A stretch of DNA of 20,630 nt from a virus. Under the pieces are notes generated by a model, which was not told the origin of the DNA, did not search any database, and saw nothing but the letters and a program-made list of their open reading frames with translations. The stretch spans positions 1 to 20,630 of the IMG/VR virus record IMGVR_UViG_3300040808_001337; one strand, given 5' to 3'. Positions 14,303 to 20,630 of this stretch are shown piece by piece. Made by a program: the position numbers and the translations under genes. Position 1 is the stretch's first letter; the number at the start of each line of letters is the position of its first letter.

Positions 14303-14955
14303 AATATATTTTCTACCTTCTTTTTAAATGTTTGAAAATCTACATCAGCAGGAATATTATTCCATCTTGTGACCCAAGCACACCTTGGTGCTTCTGTTAC
14401 AATTACCCTGTGCATTGTATTTGTGTCTAACAGTATGGGCTTATCAACAATAATGTGTCCAATCTTTCTATCACTTAAAAATTTTTCAAATTCAGGTGTG
14501 CCTTGCCCCATTTCTTTTTGTGCTTTAAATTCGTGATAGTATGCATAACCGTGAGCATTTTTTTCAGGCAGATATACTTCTTCAGGTTTAGTTTCAAAAT
14601 AATCAATTCTTGATCCACCATGTACAGGAATAACCAAATTGTAATGATTAGGATGTTCTGTGTCTAGATCTATATCAGTGTGTGCAAATACATCTTTTTT
14701 AGTGCTGTCTGCTGTGTTAAATCCAGTTGACCTAAATTGATAATATGGATGTACTTTTCTATGTTCAACAAGTATTGGATCAAAAGTTTGTTCATACCCA
14801 GTTGGTATACCTGTTCTGTTATCTTCAAGTGAATAACTTCTAAACGGTGTTTTACCAAATGTGTTTGAATGTGTTACTTTAACTTTTTCATACAAAGACC
14901 TCAGTAATTGTAGGTCAGGATTTATGTCAATATATTCAACTATATCTTTTATCAT
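14299..14955 (-). CDS. Putative 2-oxoglutarate/Fe(II) oxygenase
   Basis: A 218-residue protein with an apparent cupin-type iron site: VFAHTDIDLD gives H92-x-D94; LLDTNTMHRVIV gives distal H182; and R191 or R197 in EAPRCAWVTRW could bind 2-oxoglutarate. Strand NLVIPVHGGSRIDYFE (106-121) between them fits the beta-helix. There is no signal peptide. It would hydroxylate or desaturate an unknown substrate with O2 and 2-oxoglutarate. AAAGG precedes the ATG, and the stop overlaps the TauD-like start. The family is more remote than its neighbours' and rests on motif order, so a non-catalytic cupin remains possible. Confidence 0.65.
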   Translation of the reverse strand: MIKDIVEYIDINPDLQLLRSLYEKVKVTHSNTFGKTPFRSYSLEDNRTGIPTGYEQTFDPILVEHRKVHPYYQFRSTGFNTADSTKKDVFAHTDIDLDTEHPNHYNLVIPVHGGSRIDYFETKPEEVYLPEKNAHGYAYYHEFKAQKEMGQGTPEFEKFLSDRKIGHIIVDKPILLDTNTMHRVIVTEAPRCAWVTRWNNIPADVDFQTFKKKVENIL

Positions 14956-14966
14956 TTTTAATACCT

Positions 14967-15698
14967 TTACACTGTTGCAAGTGTTTGTATGTCTTCTTGT
15001 GTTGGCAAAGAAAACATCAATGCAATTCTGTCTTCTGTTCCTTCATGCACAACTGAATGTTTTAAACCAACATTTAAAAAATATGCTGATCCATTTGCTG
15101 GCATTTCATAAGTTTCTTCAACACCTCTACGCCATACTTTGTTATAAACCTTGTCTGTTCCTTGTATTGGTACAATGACTCTGACTGCATACTCTGGTCC
15201 ATAGTCAATGTGTGGTGTTAAAAACTTACCACAACGTATTCTTGAAAGTCTAACTCTAATTGGTGTTGCGTTAAACTGTCCTTCAATAGCTTCTTTTAAA
15301 TATGAATTTTTATAAATTGGCAAAGGATGATGCCAATTGTGTTCATTCATTGGTGCTGGAAGACCTTCCAACCTACGAGTTTTTGTTCTATATTTTTCTG
15401 TTTTTGATTTTCCTAGTGACTCGCTGTTTGCTGTAATTTTACATTCATTTCTTAATTCTGTTAAATCTAAAACATCATTCAATGACTCTTGATAATAAGT
15501 CAAATTAATCTGATCAAAGTGGTGATAATTGTCTGAAGCAAGTTCTTCATGCACTGCACAAAGTCCTCTATTTGCTTGATATACGTTTACCCACTCTTTA
15601 TTTAAACGTACAACTTCTTCTCTAAGTTTTTCAATATCAAACTTAATTCCTGGAATTGGTGCTACACTTGGCAATTGGTATTTTGTTCTAGTTTCCAT
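14967..15698 (-). CDS. Aspartyl/asparaginyl beta-hydroxylase-family oxygenase
   Basis: A 243-residue protein. The C-terminal cupin domain (about 145-232) contains RLSRIRCGKFLTPHIDYG with H163-x-D165, VRVIVPIQG (172-180), SAYFLNVGLKHSVVHEG with distal H214, and DRIALMFSLP with R224, the layout of the Asp/Asn beta-hydroxylase family. The N-terminal about 140 residues include PLPIYKNSYLKEAIEG and may form a substrate lid. It probably hydroxylates a peptide or a small molecule using O2 and 2-oxoglutarate. It has a strong Shine-Dalgarno (GAGGA) and is separated from the desaturase upstream by 26 bases. It is the most convincing of the four oxygenases by motif. Confidence 0.85.
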   Translation of the reverse strand: METRTKYQLPSVAPIPGIKFDIEKLREEVVRLNKEWVNVYQANRGLCAVHEELASDNYHHFDQINLTYYQESLNDVLDLTELRNECKITANSESLGKSKTEKYRTKTRRLEGLPAPMNEHNWHHPLPIYKNSYLKEAIEGQFNATPIRVRLSRIRCGKFLTPHIDYGPEYAVRVIVPIQGTDKVYNKVWRRGVEETYEMPANGSAYFLNVGLKHSVVHEGTEDRIALMFSLPTQEDIQTLATV

Positions 15699-15724
15699 TT
15701 TTATTTCCTCAGTACTATTATATA

Positions 15725-16471
15725 TTATACATTTACTGGTTCAGTTTTGCAATCTTTTTTTGCTAAAAGAGGCACAACATATTTTCCACCAATATCCCAT
15801 GGTCCTAAAATTACTCTACTTACATCATCATGATGATTATCATGATATCCTTCACCCCACATGATCATGTTGCTTAAAAAATCAATTGTAGTTGGCTTGG
15901 CTTCTTTGCCACCGTGGCCAAAATAATTCAAATATGTCAAAAAGAACCATGCATGAGTAAAATTAAATGCCATCCACACAACCAACCATGGATTAATCAA
16001 TGCATGAAGCACTACTGATCCATAATATAACTTCCAATAGTGTTTAGTTGTAAACACAGCATCTTTTTTACGTAAAAATCTTCTCATTGGTATTGTGCCT
16101 TGTGGTGTTTGATATCTACCCATCAGCATCTTCCACCAACCCAAATGTTTAGGCGAGTGTGTGTCTAGTTCTGAATCTGTGTATTTGTGATGATTTAAAT
16201 GTGCAACCACATTGTGACCAGGAGGTCCTACAGCACTTATTACTGTTGATGCTAATAATATTTTTCTACCTATCCAACTTGGTTCAAACTGATCATGGCA
16301 CAACCATCTGTGATATGCAATCTGTGCCAAGTTGTTTGTGATATGACCAACCAACGTAAAAATCAATGCAAGTTCCCATGACCCACCCATAACAAAGTAA
16401 GCAGGAATACCCACAACTGCGATGACAAACATCACTACAATTTTTAATGTTACCCAATCAATATACTTCAT
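15725..16471 (-). CDS. Membrane fatty-acid desaturase, second copy
   Basis: A 248-residue integral membrane diiron enzyme of the acyl-CoA/acyl-lipid desaturase family. The three histidine boxes are complete: HRWLCH (54-59), HLNHH (91-95) and HDNHH (210-214). Hydrophobic stretches at about 9-28, 33-50, 70-85 and 150-182 fit membrane spans. It would introduce a double bond in a fatty acyl chain using O2 and electrons from ferredoxin or a similar donor. It is a diverged paralogue of the gene immediately upstream, only 4 bases away, with the same box spacing. Distinct chain positions or heterodimer-like cooperation are possible but untestable here. Confidence 0.9.
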   Translation of the reverse strand: MKYIDWVTLKIVVMFVIAVVGIPAYFVMGGSWELALIFTLVGHITNNLAQIAYHRWLCHDQFEPSWIGRKILLASTVISAVGPPGHNVVAHLNHHKYTDSELDTHSPKHLGWWKMLMGRYQTPQGTIPMRRFLRKKDAVFTTKHYWKLYYGSVVLHALINPWLVVWMAFNFTHAWFFLTYLNYFGHGGKEAKPTTIDFLSNMIMWGEGYHDNHHDDVSRVILGPWDIGGKYVVPLLAKKDCKTEPVNV

Positions 16472-16475
16472 GTGT

Positions 16476-17261
16476 TTACTCTTTGATGTATCCTTTGTTT
16501 ATGTGTGTTTTCAAAGGTTGTTTAACTTCTAATAATTTAATAAACCAACCACCTACATCAAACTCCCACCATTTGTGTTTGAAACTTGGATTTTGTGGAT
16601 CAGCATGATGATTGTTGTGCCAGCCTTCTCCCCACATCAATATGCCAAGCAAAGGTATGTTGGTTGAATTGTCATTTGTTTCGTAATTTCTGTAACCAAA
16701 CATGTGTGTTAGTGTGTTGATAAACGATCCTGCATTCCATAATATCATTGCTGGAAACAAGTATGCCGCTACCAATAGCATAGGATCAATCAATAACCAT
16801 ACACTTGCTATCACACCATGAATTAAAAAATACCATCTGTGAATAAATGAATGAAAACGATCTTTGATCAAGTGCATGGCATATCGTGGACTTGGTGTTT
16901 CAAACATACTCAACCATTGCACTTTAAAAAATCCTTGATGCTCTGGCGAGTGTGGATCTCGTTCTTGATCAGTAAAGTGATGATGTTCTCTATGAACAGC
17001 AACCCAACCAATTGTGGAACCAGTTAACCCGTAAGCACCTGCCAATGATCCAAAGTACTCATACCATTTAGGTGCGTTCCAACTCTTGTGTGATAGTAGT
17101 CGATGGAATGTCATTGTCATTCCAAAACAACCAGTTATAAAATATACAAAAAATCCTATCAACCAGTGGTACCAACTGCCGTACATGATCATAGGGATAA
17201 TGCTCAAGTGTGCTATGATTTGGCTAAAAAATAATGTCCATTTAAAATAATTTTGTTTCAT
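16476..17261 (-). CDS. Membrane fatty-acid desaturase, first copy (delta-9-like)
   Basis: A 261-residue membrane diiron desaturase. The histidine boxes are HRLLSH (53-58), HREHH (90-94) and HNNHH (215-219), with a fourth metal-associated HSPEH region at 104-108 as in stearoyl-CoA/acyl-lipid delta-9 desaturases. Hydrophobic spans lie at about 8-25, 31-52, 70-88 and 142-180. It would lower the melting point of host membrane lipids or desaturate a special acyl chain during infection. The ATG has no clear Shine-Dalgarno, and a promoter-like TATAAT ends 7 bases before it. It heads the run of eleven densely packed genes. Confidence 0.92.
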   Translation of the reverse strand: MKQNYFKWTLFFSQIIAHLSIIPMIMYGSWYHWLIGFFVYFITGCFGMTMTFHRLLSHKSWNAPKWYEYFGSLAGAYGLTGSTIGWVAVHREHHHFTDQERDPHSPEHQGFFKVQWLSMFETPSPRYAMHLIKDRFHSFIHRWYFLIHGVIASVWLLIDPMLLVAAYLFPAMILWNAGSFINTLTHMFGYRNYETNDNSTNIPLLGILMWGEGWHNNHHADPQNPSFKHKWWEFDVGGWFIKLLEVKQPLKTHINKGYIKE

Positions 17262-17268
17262 AATTTTT

Positions 17269-17296
17269 ATTATACATTCTTTTTAAAAGTTTACAA
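17269..17296 (-). promoter_or_regulatory. Possible promoter directly before the first desaturase
   Basis: The minus strand shows TTGTAA (17291-17296), a 16-base spacer and a perfect TATAAT (17269-17274). The expected start would lie at or next to the ATG at 17261, giving almost no leader. In such AT-rich DNA a chance TATAAT is common, so this is tentative. Confidence 0.35.
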
Positions 17297-17310
17297 GTTA
17301 ATTATAATGA

Positions 17311-17318
17311 TATTTATT
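17311..17318 (-). promoter_or_regulatory. Late-promoter-like box AATAAATA upstream of the desaturases
   Basis: AATAAATA lies 49 bases before the first desaturase ATG, in the 98-base gap after the peroxiredoxin gene. It matches the NATAAATA late-promoter form. It could let the metabolic island be read again late in infection, independently of the peroxiredoxin promoter. Confidence 0.4.
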
Positions 17319-17359
17319 ACAGTTTGTAGAGCTGATATAAACTACTATTTTAATAATGT

Positions 17360-17791
17360 TTATGAAAGTTCTTCTAAAACACCTTCAATAAAAGGATCTT
17401 TAAAATCTTTGGTAATTTCGCCATTTTCAACTAAAACTGCGAATCTATTACATCTGATACCAAATGTTTCTCCCCAGTCAACTTCTTTTTTTAGTTTTTT
17501 TGAAAATACTGCTAAAGGATCAGACACGCTGTCTATATCTGGATGTCCATGTGTTTTATTCCATTCGTCCATAACAAATGCATCATTAACTGCCATAAAA
17601 ACTACTTTTTCAATTCCTTTGTTTTTAAGTGTTTCAAGATTTTTTACAAACCCTGGAATATGTCTTTTTGTACAACCAGGAGTAAATGCACCCGGAACAC
17701 CAACTAAAATTGCTTTTGAGTGTGTTAGTTTATAAGGAACTATATCTTTTCCTTCTAATATAAAAAGACCTTGAGTATCTAATGTTGTCAT
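17360..17791 (-). CDS. Prx5-type peroxiredoxin
   Basis: A 143-residue thioredoxin-fold peroxidase that reduces H2O2 and organic or lipid hydroperoxides. PGAFTPGCTKRHIPGFV (33-49) holds peroxidatic Cys40 with the flanking Thr and the Pro shell of the Prx5 subfamily; ETFGIRCNRFAVLVENGEI (108-126) holds the conserved active-site Arg region. Cys114 sits where most Prx5 proteins have Ser or another residue, and no C-terminal resolving Cys is present, so it may be 1-Cys or use Cys114. It is about 15-20 residues shorter than plant and bacterial Prx5. It has AAGGA 6 bases before the ATG and a near-consensus promoter. It may guard against peroxides produced around the O2-using enzymes downstream or by the infected host. 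Confidence 0.92.
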   Translation of the reverse strand: MTTLDTQGLFILEGKDIVPYKLTHSKAILVGVPGAFTPGCTKRHIPGFVKNLETLKNKGIEKVVFMAVNDAFVMDEWNKTHGHPDIDSVSDPLAVFSKKLKKEVDWGETFGIRCNRFAVLVENGEITKDFKDPFIEGVLEELS

Positions 17792-17824
17792 TGTTATTCC
17801 TTGTTATAAAATACTTTTATCGTA

Positions 17825-17853
17825 CTTATAACACGAAATTAATTAGTTGTCAA
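17825..17853 (-). promoter_or_regulatory. Sigma-70-type promoter before peroxiredoxin
   Basis: Perfect TTGACA (17848-17853), a 17-base spacer and TATAAG (17825-17830) lie in the 66-base gap between the 679-residue gene and peroxiredoxin. The predicted start is about 27 bases upstream of the ATG, leaving room for the AAGGA ribosome site. This is the best host-type promoter seen in the window and marks the likely early start of the metabolic island. Confidence 0.8.
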
Positions 17854-17857
17854 TTGA

Positions 17858-19897
17858 TTATTTTATGCCTGCTAGATGTACAATTCTTGATAAGTCTTGT
17901 GTTTCTTGTTTGCCTTTTTCAAGTTCATCAGCAATTTTGTTTAACCATTCTGGCTCTGATGGGTGTCTATCACCATCTGAAATATCTGCATAACCAATGC
18001 CGTCTGCTTCTTTTCTCAGCATTGCAACAATTTCTTGTGTTGACTTGCCAGCATATACACTTGTTGGATCTTTGATATCATCATGTACAGCATCTTTGTA
18101 TTCTTCAAATTCATGACTATCGTCTGCGGCCATTCCTGCTAGTTCACTGTTTGACATGCCCATTTCTTCTGGTGGATTCTTTTTAATTCTTGCTATGTCT
18201 TCTGGTGACATTGGATTTTCTTCAACTGAATCTTTGCCCATTGCTTTTTTAATTGCTCTGTCACGTGCCGCCATGTAATCATTTGAATCAATGTCGCCGT
18301 CTTTGTCATAATCTTTTGCTTTTGCTTCATCTGTTTGGTCTTCTTCCATTTTTTGATAACCTAACATTCTCGCCGCCGCATTTAAATATGCTTCCCAAGA
18401 TTTGTAATCACTTCTAGATTTGCCTTCTTTGTTCAGCATTTCATCTGCTTTGGCACTAATCTTTTGACGCTGATCAGGTGTATATTTCTTCATCATATCT
18501 GATGCTGAAATGTCTTCTGAAACCTTTACTGTGTTGCTTTGTGTTACAATTGGTTGGTCACTAAACACACCTAGTATTCTATCAAATGTTTCATCAATCT
18601 GTGATAACTCAGGTAATTCAGATTCACCAGTGATCTGTTTTGGAGCATCTTGTTTTGGCATTCTTTCAGGATCTTTAATATTTTTTAATACTGATTGTAA
18701 TGCTCTAATATCTTCTCCAGTTAATTGTTCTTTGTCCTGACCAGTTAATTTGTCAGACATTCTTGCTAAAAAGATTGATACTTCATCGTCTTTGGCTCTT
18801 GCCGCCATGTCGCTTAATTTATAAGCCATCATGGTATCTTTGTTTGAAAATTTTTTAATGTTATCTGGACTGTAATCTGTTTGACCACCTATTCTTCGTG
18901 GAGTAAGTTCAAATGGACCTTTTGAAATATTTTGTAAAACTCTGTTTCTTAATGTTGGTGTGTCATTGATTTCATCTTCATGTATTTGATGTATCATTGG
19001 TAATAATTCTATTATTCTTGAATCAATATTTGACACAGTAAATTTTTCTTTTAACTTGTCAATTGCTTCTGTTGATACTTCTGTATTTTCTTTTGTTGTG
19101 AAATTTTCAACATATTCATTGTATCCTGTTGACGTTGTCAAACGCTTCATAGTTTCTCTCAACTGTGCTTGTCTGTTTAACAATGAATCATATATTGAAG
19201 ATGCTTGTTCTTGCATGTTTGGTGAACGTCTCACAATAGTAGTGACTTCTCTAATCTTGCTTAACTGTTCACTGATTTCTACAATGCTTTGACCAATTTC
19301 ATCATATGGTGTACCACCTGATTGAACGTGTCTTGTCATTGCTCTTGCACCGTTTAAATGAATGAAAGGATATTTAAATCTTTCACCATCAGCATTTTCA
19401 ATATATAATGCTTTGATGTTTCTTGATCTTGAACCAGGTACTTCTTCGTCCACTGGTTTTCTATGCTTGATTAAAAGCTTCGCATTTTCTAAATTTTGTG
19501 AACTGGTTTTTGTAGAACCAGCTAGTGTTGAATAACTTTCTGTTGTCATGTCTTTCATAGTATTTGTATTTAACCTATATGTGTAATTTTTGGGCTTAAT
19601 TTCACGGCCAAATTCCCTTAAATCAAAGTCAAGTAAGTTATCTCTGGCAAGATTTCTCACTGATTGTATGGATTTTTCAATATTTTCCACAGATGTTGGC
19701 CCTTTATGCATCTTAATTTCAGCATTATCCTGGTCAAGATTGACCATTATATTTGGATTTTTTATATAAAAAAATCTAGCCTGTTGCGGATCAATGATTT
19801 CTTTACCTTCATTGTTGTCAAACATCTGCACAGAGTACCCGTGCCCTTTGAGTACTTTAAACAATTTTTCAGATACTGTATTGTAATCTACTGCCAT
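17858..19897 (-). CDS. Large phage protein with EF-hand-like loop, probably structural
   Basis: A 679-residue cytoplasmic-type protein. The N-terminal about 110 residues look like a small alpha/beta domain (HGYSVQMFDNNEG, FFYIKNPNIMVNLDQDNAEIKMH). The middle (about 200-460) is mostly helical and charged. From residue 529, DYDKDGDIDSNDYMAARDRA has Asp at alternate positions like an EF-hand or dockerin calcium loop. The C-terminus ends in LSRIVHLAGIK. From memory, proteins with this tail and loop recur near structural genes of marine T4-like phages, but the role is not known to me. It follows terminase by 17 bases. The ATG lacks a Shine-Dalgarno; an AATAAATA box lies 5 bases upstream, fitting late expression. 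Confidence 0.75.
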   Translation of the reverse strand: MAVDYNTVSEKLFKVLKGHGYSVQMFDNNEGKEIIDPQQARFFYIKNPNIMVNLDQDNAEIKMHKGPTSVENIEKSIQSVRNLARDNLLDFDLREFGREIKPKNYTYRLNTNTMKDMTTESYSTLAGSTKTSSQNLENAKLLIKHRKPVDEEVPGSRSRNIKALYIENADGERFKYPFIHLNGARAMTRHVQSGGTPYDEIGQSIVEISEQLSKIREVTTIVRRSPNMQEQASSIYDSLLNRQAQLRETMKRLTTSTGYNEYVENFTTKENTEVSTEAIDKLKEKFTVSNIDSRIIELLPMIHQIHEDEINDTPTLRNRVLQNISKGPFELTPRRIGGQTDYSPDNIKKFSNKDTMMAYKLSDMAARAKDDEVSIFLARMSDKLTGQDKEQLTGEDIRALQSVLKNIKDPERMPKQDAPKQITGESELPELSQIDETFDRILGVFSDQPIVTQSNTVKVSEDISASDMMKKYTPDQRQKISAKADEMLNKEGKSRSDYKSWEAYLNAAARMLGYQKMEEDQTDEAKAKDYDKDGDIDSNDYMAARDRAIKKAMGKDSVEENPMSPEDIARIKKNPPEEMGMSNSELAGMAADDSHEFEEYKDAVHDDIKDPTSVYAGKSTQEIVAMLRKEADGIGYADISDGDRHPSEPEWLNKIADELEKGKQETQDLSRIVHLAGIK

Positions 19898-19902
19898 ACT
19901 AT

Positions 19903-19910
19903 TATTTATT
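19903..19910 (-). promoter_or_regulatory. Late-promoter-like box AATAAATA, 5 bases before the 679-residue gene
   Basis: The minus strand reads AATAAATA, ATAGT, ATG in the 17-base gap after the terminase stop. With T4 late-promoter geometry the transcript would begin at the start codon itself. The same box and spacing precede the virion-like gene at 1698, at the other end of the window, which argues against chance. Confidence 0.4.
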
Positions 19911-19914
19911 CTTT

Positions 19915-20630
19915 TTAGATAATCATAGGCATTGGTGCTACTGAGCCATCATCATCATCTAATTTATCACCTAAACTTTTCTCAAATATAGGATCAAATT
20001 TAGTTAGATAATCAACAATTCTGCCACACAGCAAACTTGCTGATACTAAATCATCATTTTCGCCTAATTTTGCAGAGTAACTATTTCCTCTAGCAACAAA
20101 AACTTTTAGTTCTCTAATTAAATTTCTACTGTTTAAAGTTACCTTATCAGATTCAATCCAGTATTTTAATTTTGAGCAGGCTGATATTTTAGATTTATGT
20201 GTGGTGTTAAAACCTTTTCTTTTGTGTTTGTCTCTTCTCTGTTGTCCAGCACGTCTGGGTTCATGTATAAAAAATCCTGGAAACTTTGATTCATCCATTT
20301 CTTCAACTGCAACAATGGCCGCTTCACCAAGTGTGTTGTTTTCAATGGTCCAGTATATTTCTGGAGCCGGTTGCCCTTGTTCTTTTAATTCAAGATCAAT
20401 TTCTTTTAATATTGAATATAATGTTCTCACTTGTCCTTGCACTGAAGTTTTATTATGTTGCCATTCTGCTACTTGTTTGAATTCTGGTAAACTGTAAACT
20501 TCTATTGCTGAATAATCACCACCTGTACCCAAACTTGGATCAAGTGCCGCCACATAAGTGTTTCCTTTTTTGATCTTTTCATACCATCTAACTTGACCAG
20601 TTTTTCTCAAAGGATCTTTACCAGCCAATG
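19915..20630 (-). CDS. terL: Terminase large subunit (gp17-type), C-terminal nuclease domain, 5' end outside
   Basis: About 238 residues are visible; the frame stays open past the right edge, so the N-terminal ATPase is missing. The RNase H-like nuclease that cuts concatemeric DNA during packaging is intact: numbering from the TTG codon at 20628, YVAALDPSLGTGGDYSAIEV (25-44) carries the first catalytic Asp30, YWTIENNTLG (92-101) carries Glu96, and KLGENDDLVSASLL (187-200) carries Asp192/Asp193, matching the gp17 D-E-D triad. FNTTHKSKISACSKL lies in the region that contacts DNA or the portal in T4. The acidic tail (DKLDDDDGS) resembles the divergent C-terminus. The TTG at 20628 is internal, not a start. 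Confidence 0.93.
   Translation of the reverse strand, partial: LAGKDPLRKTGQVRWYEKIKKGNTYVAALDPSLGTGGDYSAIEVYSLPEFKQVAEWQHNKTSVQGQVRTLYSILKEIDLELKEQGQPAPEIYWTIENNTLGEAAIVAVEEMDESKFPGFFIHEPRRAGQQRRDKHKRKGFNTTHKSKISACSKLKYWIESDKVTLNSRNLIRELKVFVARGNSYSAKLGENDDLVSASLLCGRIVDYLTKFDPIFEKSLGDKLDDDDGSVAPMPMII

Noticed and set aside
17319-17359. Possible terminator after peroxiredoxin (AGTTT...AAACT)
   Set aside because: Only 5 paired bases, large loop and no T-tract.
20201-20497. 98-codon plus-strand open frame
   Set aside because: Antisense to the terminase nuclease motifs; Ser/Cys-rich translation typical of a shadow frame.

Overview
The window is a tightly packed, AT-rich segment of a T4-like myovirus (Caudoviricetes), most likely a marine phage of the pelagiphage or cyanophage type. 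The markers are the T4 core replication and recombination genes (gp32, UvsX, UvsY, UvsW), the C-terminal half of a gp17-type large terminase, and small conserved genes that I recall from marine T4-like genomes. No photosynthesis gene is present, so the sequence does not settle whether the host is SAR11-like or a picocyanobacterium. All genes but one are read from the minus strand, so transcription runs right to left. I saw no tRNA, CRISPR array or insertion sequence, and no gap over 300 bases lacks a gene.

Right end (17858-20630): the terminase nuclease domain, then a 679-residue protein with an EF-hand-like loop. This looks like the edge of the late structural block. An AATAAATA late-promoter-like box sits 5 bases before the 679-residue gene's ATG.

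Middle (9685-17791): an accessory metabolic island between terminase and gp32. It starts with a peroxiredoxin behind a near-consensus sigma-70 promoter. Eleven closely spaced or overlapping genes follow: two membrane fatty-acid desaturases, four apparent 2-oxoglutarate/Fe(II) oxygenases (one TauD-like with an unusual HxN in place of HxD/E), a class I methyltransferase, an NADPH-dependent FMN-reductase-like flavoprotein, a GNAT-like acetyltransferase, a short SDR and a divergent fold-type I PLP enzyme. Half of the twelve genes are predicted iron- and O2-dependent. The order looks like one operon that makes or modifies a small molecule, lipid or surface group, but the product cannot be read from sequence.

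Left of that (2093-9657): the replication and recombination operon. gp32 has its own strong promoter, an inverted repeat at the start site, and three tandem 10-base repeats in the leader that may be an autogenous operator. A perfect hairpin followed by T residues separates gp32 from uvsX. Then come uvsX, a small acidic protein, uvsY, a Bax-like muralytic enzyme with an N-terminal membrane segment, uvsW, a conserved unknown, a gp62-like candidate, a CCHC-finger protein, a coiled-coil protein, and a very small protein that carries the catalytic aspartate motifs and finger motifs of bacterial DNA polymerase III alpha.

Left end (1-2090): one plus-strand conserved phage gene is wedged between minus-strand genes. 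Next to it are a BppU-like virion protein with the same AATAAATA-N5-ATG arrangement and a partial unknown gene running off the left edge from a TTG start.
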